64,000 nucleotides of DNA from Paludibacter sp. (GCA_024710005.1 JANJVQ010000022.1:1-64000), one strand, 5' to 3'. Shown: positions 35,304 through 42,983, counted from the stretch's first letter. The notes: a model not told the origin generated them from the letters alone. Numbers and translations: made by a program.

Positions 35304-36653
35304 AAAAGAGGCTATGATGCCGACAAAGGCGCCGTTCATGATGGTAGAGGCATAACTGAACAGGGTTTTATTGGGGCCTTGCATGTAATTACCACCTAAT
35401 GAGGCTGTCAGGGTATCACTAATTTTATAAGTTACTTTGGGTTGCACCAGCCACTCCTCTGAAGTAATATCATAATACCCCGTACACATCAACTCCCAGG
35501 CATCATAACCTACTGATTTAGTTAAAGAAAGCGCAACAGCATGATTCATTTTCTCCTGCTGATGAAAAATCCGTCGGTTAAATTGACGGTTCTCATAATC
35601 AATCATGGCATTGGCATATTGCATTTGAGCAAGGGGATTTAGAGGCTCAGACAATACCGGCAAAACCAACGGGGTAAAATCAGGCACATATTTTCCCACA
35701 TATTGGGCTATCACCGTCAAACCGCTTACATTCGCTTCCAGCGCACCCACATAACTAAAATCGCTCATCGGAATATACATCTTTGCTTCGGGATTTTCCG
35801 TAATGTTGTACGCTCCCTCGGCACGAAGAATTACAACACCCAAAGGTACAGCTAAGTCAGCACCCCAGCTTGTTTTCAGGTAACTGGCAGGCTGGTTGGT
35901 AATCACAGGCGAACCGGTTGACCAGTCAACCGCAGCTACCTCAAAACCATGATAAGGGTCATAACCCCTGAAGTACGACACCGACCAACCGGCAGCAGGT
36001 AAATCAACATTAAGTCTTGCTGCAACCGCGCTGTTTTTCAATTGCCTTTCAGGAAGTTGTTGTTCAACAAAAGACACATTGGCACCCATATCGAACAACT
36101 CATATTTATAAATGGATGGTTGATAAAATGGCACCCCGATTACATCAATTTCCACAGCCGGTGTAAAACGGTATTTGGCACGTAACAAAAAATTAGATAA
36201 TTGCTGGTCATCGGGATCAGGCGTAAAGTAGAAATAATCTTTGGGGGTGATGTTGTCGGTCGGATTGAAGCCATCGGTTCGCCCCCAACTCACGACCTGA
36301 TTACCTAGCAACAAATCGAATTTCAAACTGCTGTAACCAGTATAAAGCTCTTTCAAATCAATCAGTTGTACATCTTCATCAAAGAAAACACCTTTTCGCA
36401 GCCGGATGTCGGCCTGCAAAAAAGCGCCGTGACTTCTCAACTGCGGCTGCAGAGCAATTTCTGCGAAAGTAGTTGCCAGTTCATACTTCTCTCCCCCTCC
36501 GAAAATAATACCCCTGGTATAACCATTCAGTTGTAAGACCTGTTGCTGAAATTCATCCGATGCTGTTTCCTTTCCGGCATCCTGAAACAAACTTTGAGCG
36601 GATAAATTCAAAAAAAACAGGCAAATCGTACATAAGCATGCAAATCGTCTCAT
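35301..36653 (-). CDS. outer-membrane beta-barrel protein in the MMPL/LolA-like locus
   Basis: 450 residues with a signal peptide (FACLCTICLFFLNLSAQ). Many amphipathic strands and aromatic-rich turns (LKFDLLLGNQVVSWGRTDGFNP, YFRGYDPYHGF, YKISDTLTASLGGNYMQG) and a C-terminal Phe (IIASF) fit an outer-membrane barrel of roughly 16-18 strands; the GRTDGFNPTDNITPKDY stretch recalls DUF1302-type barrels that accompany MMPL lipid exporters. Function is inferred from context as the outer-membrane part of the system. First gene of the operon. Confidence 0.75.
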   Translation of the reverse strand: MRRFACLCTICLFFLNLSAQSLFQDAGKETASDEFQQQVLQLNGYTRGIIFGGGEKYELATTFAEIALQPQLRSHGAFLQADIRLRKGVFFDEDVQLIDLKELYTGYSSLKFDLLLGNQVVSWGRTDGFNPTDNITPKDYFYFTPDPDDQQLSNFLLRAKYRFTPAVEIDVIGVPFYQPSIYKYELFDMGANVSFVEQQLPERQLKNSAVAARLNVDLPAAGWSVSYFRGYDPYHGFEVAAVDWSTGSPVITNQPASYLKTSWGADLAVPLGVVILRAEGAYNITENPEAKMYIPMSDFSYVGALEANVSGLTVIAQYVGKYVPDFTPLVLPVLSEPLNPLAQMQYANAMIDYENRQFNRRIFHQQEKMNHAVALSLTKSVGYDAWELMCTGYYDITSEEWLVQPKVTYKISDTLTASLGGNYMQGPNKTLFSYASTIMNGAFVGIIASF

Positions 36654-36748
36654 ATCCGTAATTTTTAAATGTTACTGCAATGATACGATTTCAGCAGGTA
36701 GTGAAAGTCTTTATTTTAAAAGGTGGACGGGTTGTTGTGGTAGCAGTT

Positions 36749-37828
36749 TTAAAAGGGGGACTTATTTTCTTTGAAATTGATGGGAGTCATGCCTGTAATG
36801 CGTTTAAACTCTTTGTAGAAAGAAGATTTACTTGAAAACCCGCATTCGTAACCGATGGCTTCTATGGAGTAATTATTCTTCGGATCAGCAAGCATTTTCT
36901 TGACCGCTTCAACACGATATGAGTTCACGAACTGAAAAAAGTTTTTCCCGATGACCGTGTTCAGTACTTCAGTCAGCTGATATTTCGGAATCTTCAGGGC
37001 TTTGGATAACACATCCATATTCAAATCCGGGTTCAGATAAACCGTTCGATTTTCAAAATAATGCAGAATCTTATTTTTAATCTTTTCTTTATTTTCCTCA
37101 CTCAGCAAGGAGTTTTTATAGGTAGGTGTCTGTACAGAAGCCAGCGATTCTTTGGGTAGCTCCTGCTGACGAAGACCGTAAAAGCTCAACACAAACACCA
37201 CAAAAAGCAAGGCAGTATAATTATAGATATGCGGCAAAAGCGGCTGCACATCACCTATATAAACAACAGCTGAAATGATAAAGGCAATGGCGCAATACAC
37301 GAAATAAAATATAGCGACACTCAGCACCCAGCCCAGATTTTCATTTTCCCCGATGTTCGATTTTTCATTGCGCAGGTGCATCCGGTGTTTGTGCACATAG
37401 ACCAGACTCAGGGGATTATAAATCATCCACGAAATAAAATTGGCAACCGCAAAGCTGATTCTGAACAGGAAATTCTCGTCCCTGACAAAGAATCCATCCA
37501 TTGAAAAAGGTTCCCTTATGCTATAGGCAAGAATCTCAAAAACAACAAAAGGCACCAGATGCAACAACTGCAACCACCTGAGTTTAAAATCAGGGCGTGT
37601 CAGGGAGCTGACATATACAAACATAGCCGGATTAAACAGCAGGAAGGAGCTGGATAACAAGGGCTCTCCGAAAACTTCGTGATCCAGTCCGCAAGTCAGG
37701 AACTCAATCGCGAGCAAGGTCAGCCACCCCGATAAAATCTTATCCGGCAGCGAACTGTCCTTTTTGGTGAACATGAGCAGGGCCGCAAAAAGCCCCTGAC
37801 AGAAACCTATCCAGGCTATGGTATTCAT
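36749..37828 (-). CDS. membrane-bound AraC-family regulator (7TM sensor)
   Basis: 359 residues. The N-terminal 240 residues hold seven hydrophobic segments (starting IAWIGFCQGLFAALLMF, ending ALLFVVFVLSFYGL), a putative membrane sensor domain. The C-terminal ~100 residues are an AraC DNA-binding domain: DVLSKALKIPKYQLTEVLN (first HTH) and IEAIGYECGFSSKSSFYKEFKRITGMTP (second HTH, in part). It starts 4 bp after the Zn-ribbon gene, so the two are one operon, divergent from the methyltransferase-peptide-rSAM genes. It likely regulates the divergent operon; ligand unknown. Its 3' end TTTTAAAAGGGGGACT is partly duplicated at 36716-36728. Confidence 0.88.
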   Translation of the reverse strand: MNTIAWIGFCQGLFAALLMFTKKDSSLPDKILSGWLTLLAIEFLTCGLDHEVFGEPLLSSSFLLFNPAMFVYVSSLTRPDFKLRWLQLLHLVPFVVFEILAYSIREPFSMDGFFVRDENFLFRISFAVANFISWMIYNPLSLVYVHKHRMHLRNEKSNIGENENLGWVLSVAIFYFVYCAIAFIISAVVYIGDVQPLLPHIYNYTALLFVVFVLSFYGLRQQELPKESLASVQTPTYKNSLLSEENKEKIKNKILHYFENRTVYLNPDLNMDVLSKALKIPKYQLTEVLNTVIGKNFFQFVNSYRVEAVKKMLADPKNNYSIEAIGYECGFSSKSSFYKEFKRITGMTPINFKENKSPF

Positions 37829-37832
37829 AGAA

Positions 37833-38261
37833 CTATTGATTAGCCATCAGAATATCTTTTAAAATATATTTTGATGAGACTTGAGATCTGTGTAACATAC
37901 AATCCTGAATTCTTTTCCTGAATTTCCAGCAAGTCATTTGATTAATTCCTAACAAATCAGCATATTGATAAGTAGAGAAATCTTCTCCCATTACACATAC
38001 GTGATAAGCTATGTAAAAAGCCTTGTTCACAGGAAATTTCAGATTATGAAATATGGTATTTGCAAGAGCCGATTCATCTTTTTTGCAACGTGTACATCTT
38101 CTTGAGAAAGGTTGTTTTCCCCTGCAAAAATTAACATGATTACAATGCCTGCATCTGTAACCATCTGACCATTTTACAGAAGCGATAAATTCATAAACCT
38201 TATCCTCTGATTCAAAAAGCATTTTTGCAAACTCCGGACTAATTTCTTCTTTTAAATTCAT
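37833..38261 (-). CDS. IS1595-type Zn-ribbon/HTH protein without transposase domain
   Basis: 142 residues. Cysteine pairs CRHC and CTRC in YRCRHCNHVNFC...RRCTRCKKDESALANTIFH form the zinc ribbon found at the N-terminus of IS1595/ISXO2-like transposases, followed by a helix-turn-helix-like part (YQYADLLGINQMTCWKFRKRI). The DDE catalytic domain that should follow is absent: the frame stops and the AraC gene starts 4 bp later. Either a transposase remnant or, given the intact frame, strong promoter and operon position, a domesticated DNA-binding regulator; I favour the latter. Confidence 0.75.
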   Translation of the reverse strand: MNLKEEISPEFAKMLFESEDKVYEFIASVKWSDGYRCRHCNHVNFCRGKQPFSRRCTRCKKDESALANTIFHNLKFPVNKAFYIAYHVCVMGEDFSTYQYADLLGINQMTCWKFRKRIQDCMLHRSQVSSKYILKDILMANQ

Positions 38262-38280
38262 CTTTAAAAAGTCTGTTGCA

Positions 38281-38312
38281 CAAAGATATAAATTTTTTAT
38301 AGTGATAACAAA
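38281..38312 (-). promoter_or_regulatory. promoter of the Zn-ribbon/AraC operon
   Basis: Minus strand TTTG (38309-38312), 20-bp spacer, TATCTTTG (38281-38288), ending 20 bp before the ATG. Confidence 0.65.
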
Positions 38313-38331
38313 ATAATTTACATTAGTGATA
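38299..38331. promoter_or_regulatory. AGTGATA direct repeat between divergent promoters
   Basis: ATAGTGATA (38299-38307) and TTAGTGATA (38323-38331) are direct repeats 24 bp apart, between the two divergent -7 elements. A candidate binding site for the neighbouring AraC or Zn-ribbon protein, since AraC proteins often bind direct repeats about two helical turns apart. Confidence 0.4.
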
Positions 38332-38355
38332 TCAATCTAATTTAAAATCTTTTTA

Positions 38356-38363
38356 TATCTTTG
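38356..38363 (+). promoter_or_regulatory. -7 element of the methyltransferase-peptide-maturase operon
   Basis: TATCTTTG 40 bp before the ATG at 38403. It overlaps the longer open frame that begins at 38361, so that start is excluded. A clear TTTG element is missing, consistent with an activator-dependent promoter. Confidence 0.5.
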
Positions 38364-38402
38364 CAACTCAAAATCATCCAATCAAATCGGAAACAGTTGC
38401 CA

Positions 38403-39029
38403 ATGGAAATTAAAGATGCTATAAATGAACGATATACCAGTCTGAGCGAGACATCCTGTTGTCTTTCATGCGGAGGTGCTATCAATTATGCTAAGGCGAT
38501 TTCCGGAGAAATTTGTGTAGACCTTGGCAGTGGACGTGGAGCTGATGTAATCAGATTAGCCGAAGAAGTTGGTGAAACAGGATATGTATATGGTATTGAT
38601 ATCTCTGAAGGAATGATTGCCAGAGCAGAGGCCAATTTGAAAAAATTTGACATTAACAATGCCAGGATACTTCGAGCTGAATTAGACTCATTACCCCTGG
38701 ATGAAAATACGGTAAATCTGGTTATCTCCAACTGTACCATCAACCATGCGACAGATAAGCCGGCGGTATGGAGTGAGGTGTACAGGATACTTAAACCGGG
38801 TGGCAGATTCGTGGTGAGTGATATTTATGCCACAACTCCCATTGATGAAAAATACCGGAATGATCCCGAAGCAATAGCCGAATGTTGGGCAGGCGCAGTT
38901 ACCAGAGCGGAATATTTAACCATGCTTGAAAATGCCGGATTCAAAAATATACGTATCTTTGAAGAATCAAATCCCTATGAGAAGGGACAAGCAGAAGTAG
39001 CAAGTTTCACTGTTTCAGGCGAGAAATAA
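38403..39029 (+). CDS. ArsM-like SAM-dependent methyltransferase
   Basis: 208 residues from ATG at 38403. Rossmann SAM-binding motif VDLGSGRGADVIRLA (39-53), acidic GIDIS (64-68), and the arsenite-methyltransferase-like blocks NLVISNCTIN, VYRILKPGGRFVVSDIY and IAECWAGAVTRAEY. Cys111 (SNC) and Cys161 (ECWAG) align with the two As(III)-binding cysteines of ArsM, and an extra CCxxC (19-23) lies at the N-terminus. ArsM methylates trivalent arsenic bound to thiols. Here the gene precedes a Cys-rich peptide and a radical SAM maturase, so the substrate may be the peptide or a metalloid bound to it; inference. Confidence 0.85.
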   Translation: MEIKDAINERYTSLSETSCCLSCGGAINYAKAISGEICVDLGSGRGADVIRLAEEVGETGYVYGIDISEGMIARAEANLKKFDINNARILRAELDSLPLDENTVNLVISNCTINHATDKPAVWSEVYRILKPGGRFVVSDIYATTPIDEKYRNDPEAIAECWAGAVTRAEYLTMLENAGFKNIRIFEESNPYEKGQAEVASFTVSGEK

Positions 39030-39060
39030 AATCAGAAACATTTCAAAATCAATTATATAT

Positions 39061-39162
39061 ATGAGAAGTGTAGTTCAGGCTGATTGCGGATGCAACAGCA
39101 GCAAAAAAGATGCACAATGTTGTGCGAAAGTTTCTACGGTTGTGGCAGGTTGTCATGATTAA
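39061..39162 (+). CDS. Cys-rich 33-residue peptide, candidate RiPP precursor
   Basis: ATG at 39061, TAA at 39160-39162. The peptide begins MRSVVQADCGCNSSKKD and ends STVVAGCHD; it has five cysteines (9, 11, 20, 21, 31) in a Lys/Ser/Ala background. It lies 31 bp after the methyltransferase and 67 bp before the radical SAM/SPASM maturase, exactly where precursors of sactipeptide/ranthipeptide-type RiPPs are found. An intrinsic terminator follows it, as expected for a precursor made in excess over its enzyme. There is no double-glycine leader site and no export gene, so cleavage and fate are unknown. Confidence 0.75.
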   Translation: MRSVVQADCGCNSSKKDAQCCAKVSTVVAGCHD

Positions 39163-39170
39163 CGAAGCCT

Positions 39171-39213
39171 AAACACTGTCAGAGTTTAACTACTTTGACA
39201 GTGTTTTTATTTT
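39171..39213 (+). terminator. attenuating terminator between peptide and maturase
   Basis: AAACACTGTCA (39171-39181) and TGACAGTGTTT (39196-39206) form a perfect 11-bp stem followed by a T-rich tract. No separate promoter is obvious before the maturase at 39230, so partial read-through would set the peptide:enzyme ratio. Confidence 0.85.
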
Positions 39214-39229
39214 ACTTACTATATCGAAT

Positions 39230-40531
39230 ATGCCCATGTCTTTATCCAACCACAATATCATTGTTCCTGTTACCGACTCCGAAGAGTACTTCATCACGAA
39301 CCCACTCTATAAAAAAGCTGATTTTATTTCCAAAGAAGAATATCAGTCATTAATGAATGAAGAAGACCCATCCGGAGCATTTGCAGCCCGCTCTTATCTG
39401 ACAGATCCGGATATAGAAAAGAAAGTTTTTAAATTCGCTTATCTTGATTTTCTGGAAGAAAGAGAAAAAGATGAAATTCAGTTGTTTTTTGTACCAAATT
39501 ACGCTTGTAATTTCGCCTGCTCATATTGTTATCAGGAGGGATACGAACCTGTTAAACAGACTTTGAATACAGCTGTAATAGATGCTTTTTTTAACTATAT
39601 TGGAAAAGAATTTGCCGGAAGGAAAAAATACATTACAGTCTTTGGCGGCGAACCGCTTATGCCCGGCGAAAATCAACGTAAACTGATTACACATTTACTA
39701 AAAAAAAGTAACGAAAGCGAATTGGATGTTGCCTTTGTAACAAACGGATATACACTCTCGGAATATATTGACTTGTTGAAAACAGCGCACATACGTGAAG
39801 TTCAGGTTACACTTGACGGCACAGATGACATTCACAATCAACGCAGGTACTTGCATGGAGAACTTCCAACCTTTGACAAGATCGTCGGAGGAATTGATGC
39901 TTGTCTGGCCGCCCATATCAATATTAATCTACGGATGGTGGTAGACAAAGACAACATTGACAACTTCCCTGTTTTAGCACAATTTGCCATTGATAAAGGT
40001 TGGACCAAGTCGCCTTATTTTAAAACACAGATAGGCAGAAACTACGAACTGCATGTATGCAACAGCAGTCCGGATAAGCTTTTCGATCGGGTTAATCTCT
40101 ATCAGCACATTTACAAACTACTAAAAGAACATCCTCATATCGCGGAGTTTTACAAACCCGGATTCTCCATTTCTAAACACATTGCTGAAAACGGACAACT
40201 TCCCGCTCCCCTCTTCGATTCCTGTCCCGCTTGTAAAACGGAATGGGCTTTTGATTATACCGGGACTATTTACTCCTGCACCGCAACAGTCGGTAAAAAA
40301 GGAGAAGAACTTGGCACATTTTATCCAATCGTCACCAAAAACGAGCAAACCATTGAGACCTGGCAGAACAGAGACATTACCACCATTGAGCAATGTCGTT
40401 CCTGTGATGTTGCTTTGGCTTGCGGCGGAGGATGCGCTTCGGTTGCGAAAAACAAGAACGGACATGTTAACACCCCGGATTGCCGCCCCGTTAAAGAATT
40501 ATTATCACTTGGTTCAGCTTATTATTTTTAA
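39230..40531 (+). CDS. radical SAM/SPASM peptide maturase
   Basis: 433 residues. N-terminal part (1-85) may bind the leader peptide. Radical SAM core: Cys93-X3-Cys97-X2-Cys100 (ACNFACSYCYQEG), FGGEP, TNGYTL, QVTLDGTDDIHNQRR. The C-terminal SPASM domain is complete: Cys-X9-Gly-X4-Cys (CKTEWAFDYTGTIYSC), then Cys-X2-Cys-X5-Cys-X3-Cys (CRSCDVALACGGGC) and a final Cys in TPDC, enough for two auxiliary [4Fe-4S] clusters. Enzymes of this class form thioether or C-C links in ribosomal peptides; the neighbouring Cys-rich peptide is the obvious substrate. ATG at 39236 is an alternative start. Confidence 0.93.
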   Translation: MPMSLSNHNIIVPVTDSEEYFITNPLYKKADFISKEEYQSLMNEEDPSGAFAARSYLTDPDIEKKVFKFAYLDFLEEREKDEIQLFFVPNYACNFACSYCYQEGYEPVKQTLNTAVIDAFFNYIGKEFAGRKKYITVFGGEPLMPGENQRKLITHLLKKSNESELDVAFVTNGYTLSEYIDLLKTAHIREVQVTLDGTDDIHNQRRYLHGELPTFDKIVGGIDACLAAHININLRMVVDKDNIDNFPVLAQFAIDKGWTKSPYFKTQIGRNYELHVCNSSPDKLFDRVNLYQHIYKLLKEHPHIAEFYKPGFSISKHIAENGQLPAPLFDSCPACKTEWAFDYTGTIYSCTATVGKKGEELGTFYPIVTKNEQTIETWQNRDITTIEQCRSCDVALACGGGCASVAKNKNGHVNTPDCRPVKELLSLGSAYYF

Positions 40532-40600
40532 GAACCGCTGTTTAATTTCAAACAGAATTATATCTTTGTATCCGGAAAAACAAAAAAACAAAAGTCTGGT

Positions 40601-41404
40601 ATGCATTTATACAATAAACTGATTCTTCTACTGATTGGCGTATTTATTCTCACACCCTTTACTCAGGCACAAACACCCAACATAACAGATTCAATCACAA
40701 CCGCATACTCCGACACAACATCCGTCAACGCTCATTTTCAGTCATCAAATTCACTCACAGACTCAATCATAGACTTCGCCAGAAAATATCTGAAGAAGCC
40801 TTATCTGTACAGACCAAACCCGCAAATCAGATTCGACTGTTCGGGATTTAGTTCATATGTCTACAGTCAGTTTGGGTATACCCTTAAACGCTCCTCTGCC
40901 GAGCAGGCCGAACAGTTTGAGAAAATTGACAGAAAGCAACTCCGAACCGGCGATTTGGTTTTCTTCTCCGGCAGGAGGAACAACAAACGTGTCGGACATG
41001 TCGGCATTGTCACACGAGCATACGAGAATGGCAAATTTGAATTTATTCATGCCTCCAATCAAAGTGGAATCGTGATTTCGCATGCTGATGAAGATTATTA
41101 CGCCAGACGTTTCATAAAAGCTGGAAGAGTTATTGTTGATAGTATTCCCGTGTCACCACAAATTGCTTATACAGATACGTTGCAAATACCAACAGAAAAA
41201 AAAGCTCCAACTGATAAAACAGAAATTAACACAGCTTCCACACCTGAGTCTCCGGTTTATCATCTGGTAAGAAAAGGCGACACCCTCTATTCCATTGCCA
41301 AAAAATACAGCTTATCTGTTTCTTCCCTGAAAAAACAAAATCGTTTGGTAAACGATAAAATCCTTCCCGGACAAAAGTTATTGATTCGCAATCTGAACTC
41401 GTAA
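40601..41404 (+). CDS. NlpC/P60 endopeptidase with C-terminal LysM
   Basis: 267 residues, signal peptide (LILLLIGVFILTPFTQAQ), NlpC/P60 domain (about 52-170) with catalytic Cys80 (FDCSGF), His in VGHVGIV and a third polar residue in FIHASN, then a low-complexity linker and one LysM repeat (about 216-263: YHLVRKGDTLYSIAKKYSL). It cleaves peptide stems of peptidoglycan in the periplasm. A TATCTTTG element at 40561-40568 gives it its own promoter, so membership of the peptide operon is doubtful. Confidence 0.93.
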   Translation: MHLYNKLILLLIGVFILTPFTQAQTPNITDSITTAYSDTTSVNAHFQSSNSLTDSIIDFARKYLKKPYLYRPNPQIRFDCSGFSSYVYSQFGYTLKRSSAEQAEQFEKIDRKQLRTGDLVFFSGRRNNKRVGHVGIVTRAYENGKFEFIHASNQSGIVISHADEDYYARRFIKAGRVIVDSIPVSPQIAYTDTLQIPTEKKAPTDKTEINTASTPESPVYHLVRKGDTLYSIAKKYSLSVSSLKKQNRLVNDKILPGQKLLIRNLNS

Positions 41405-41462
41405 TCATCCATTCAGACTTAATTTTCCCGCTTACAATCTTATTAAGTATATTTAACTTATG

Positions 41463-41509
41463 AATATATGTACATATATTGCTTCGTGACGAATAATGTT
41501 GTAACTTTG
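41463..41509 (+). promoter_or_regulatory. 18-bp palindrome over the promoter of the thiol/sulfur genes
   Basis: AATATATGTACATATATT (41463-41480) is a perfect 18-bp palindrome. ATTG at 41478-41481, 20 bp before TAACTTTG (41502-41509), makes a promoter whose upstream element overlaps the palindrome, so a dimeric repressor bound there would block transcription of the thioredoxin-TrxR gene. No candidate regulator is adjacent. Confidence 0.6.
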
Positions 41510-41583
41510 CTGCGTCAAACAGAAATAAAACTAAACATTAAATCACAAAAGACTACACTGCAGACTGCACAAATTGAAAAGCT

Positions 41584-41613
41584 ATCCATGTCGCTTCGCT
41601 ACTCATAATGACA
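41584..41613. repeat. degenerate GCAATGACG-type element
   Basis: ATCCATGTCGCTTCGCTACT followed by CATAATGACA is a diverged copy of the elements at 35151, 35227 and 42984. Confidence 0.4.
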
Positions 41614-41655
41614 GACCGGCGACTGTAGACTGTAGACTGTAGACCGTAGACATAA
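41614..41655. repeat. heptad array I in the 5' leader of the thioredoxin-TrxR gene
   Basis: GACCGGC, three GACTGTA, GACCGTA and GACATAA, ending 11 bp before the start codon; since the promoter is at 41502-41509, the array is in the mRNA leader. Confidence 0.85.
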
Positions 41656-41666
41656 AAAATAAAAAG

Positions 41667-42935
41667 ATGAAAGAAATTAACGCATCAGATTTTGAAAAAG
41701 AAGTTTTAAACGGTGGAAAAGTTGTATTAGATTTTTACTCAACTGAATGCCCACCCTGTGAGGCATTGGCTCCAAAATTTGATTCAATGGCAGCCTTATA
41801 TGGAGAAAAAATTAAGTTCCTGAAGATATTCAGACAAGGAAACCGGGAACTGGCAACTGCATTAGGGGTTAGTTCTTCGCCTACCCTGCTGTTTTTCGAC
41901 AATGGAAAACAAATAACTGACAGCATCAGCGGGGGCATCAAGAAATCCGAAATTATGTCGCGACTGGACCTGATGATCAGTGAAGAGGAAGTCAAAGAAA
42001 TTAAAATCAGGCTGAAACCAACAGTTTCGGAATACGATGTAGCTATTTTGGGTGGCGGACCGGCCGGACTCACCGCCGGGATGTACCTTGGACAGGCAAA
42101 AATCAAGACCGTATTGATAGATCCCGCCTTGCCGGGAGGTTACATGGGAATTACCCATCAGGTATCGAACTACCCGGGATTTGAACAACCACAACCTGGT
42201 TTCATGCTGGCACATTACATGAGTGAGCAGGCTAAGCATACGGGCATTGACTTCAAAGTCGCCGTGGATATCACATCCGTAGATTTAAAGAAAAAAGAAA
42301 TAGTAATTGATGCGTATGAAACCATCAAAGCAAAAAAAATAATCATCGCAACCGGAACCTCTCCAAATACGATGAATGCTCCGGGAGAAACAACCTACAA
42401 GGGAAAAGGTATTTCCTATTGCGCAACCTGCGATGCAAAATACTTCGTGGATAAGGATGTCACCGTGATTGGTGGTGGTAACTCAGCAGTTGAAGAAGCC
42501 TTGTTTATCACCAAATTTGCCAGAAAAGTCACCATGGTACATCAGTTTGACAAACTGACAGCTAATCAGACTGCCATTGAAATTTTGCAGGCCAACGATA
42601 AAATTGAAGTCATGTACGAACACGAACCACGCAAATTCGATAAACGTGACGGAAAAATGATTGCTACGCTTGAGAATCTGAAAACAAAAAAACTGGTCGA
42701 ATTAGCGAGTGATGGTGTATTTGTGTTTATCGGATTTAAAGCGAATGTAAACGTACTTGGAAAAGACATCCCTGCATTAGACAACTGGGGATACATCAAA
42801 ACCAATGAAGATATGCAAACCAGCATACCTGATGTATATGCTATTGGCGACATCATCAGTAAGAAATACAGACAAATAACGACAGCTGTTGCCGATGGCA
42901 CCATTGCTGCCATGAATATTTCAAAAGAATTATAA
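41667..42935 (+). CDS. thioredoxin-thioredoxin reductase fusion
   Basis: 422 residues. Residues 1-105 are a thioredoxin domain with active site Cys28-Pro-Pro-Cys31 (TECPPCEALAP; classical thioredoxin has CGPC) and the cis-Pro in SSSPTLLFF. Residues 118-422 are a TrxB-like flavoprotein: FAD motif GGGPAGLTAGMY, NADPH motif GGGNSAVEEA, redox pair Cys252-Ala-Thr-Cys255 and C-terminal YAIGDI. The thioredoxin precedes the reductase, the opposite of the Mycobacterium leprae fusion. With the two following genes it may handle low-molecular thiols or sulfane sulfur. No signal peptide, so cytosolic. Confidence 0.93.
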   Translation: MKEINASDFEKEVLNGGKVVLDFYSTECPPCEALAPKFDSMAALYGEKIKFLKIFRQGNRELATALGVSSSPTLLFFDNGKQITDSISGGIKKSEIMSRLDLMISEEEVKEIKIRLKPTVSEYDVAILGGGPAGLTAGMYLGQAKIKTVLIDPALPGGYMGITHQVSNYPGFEQPQPGFMLAHYMSEQAKHTGIDFKVAVDITSVDLKKKEIVIDAYETIKAKKIIIATGTSPNTMNAPGETTYKGKGISYCATCDAKYFVDKDVTVIGGGNSAVEEALFITKFARKVTMVHQFDKLTANQTAIEILQANDKIEVMYEHEPRKFDKRDGKMIATLENLKTKKLVELASDGVFVFIGFKANVNVLGKDIPALDNWGYIKTNEDMQTSIPDVYAIGDIISKKYRQITTAVADGTIAAMNISKEL

Positions 42936-42983
42936 TTAACGCTGTAGAAAAAGAATGGGTTAACAACCCAATGCAAAAAATGA

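Noticed and set aside
40601..41404. NlpC/P60 protein as the protease of the RiPP locus
   Set aside because: It has a signal peptide, a LysM wall-binding domain and its own promoter, so a role in peptidoglycan is more likely.
41226..41408. Small antisense frames in the NlpC/P60 gene and in neighbouring genes
   Set aside because: All lie opposite to genes with intact family motifs and lack own promoters.
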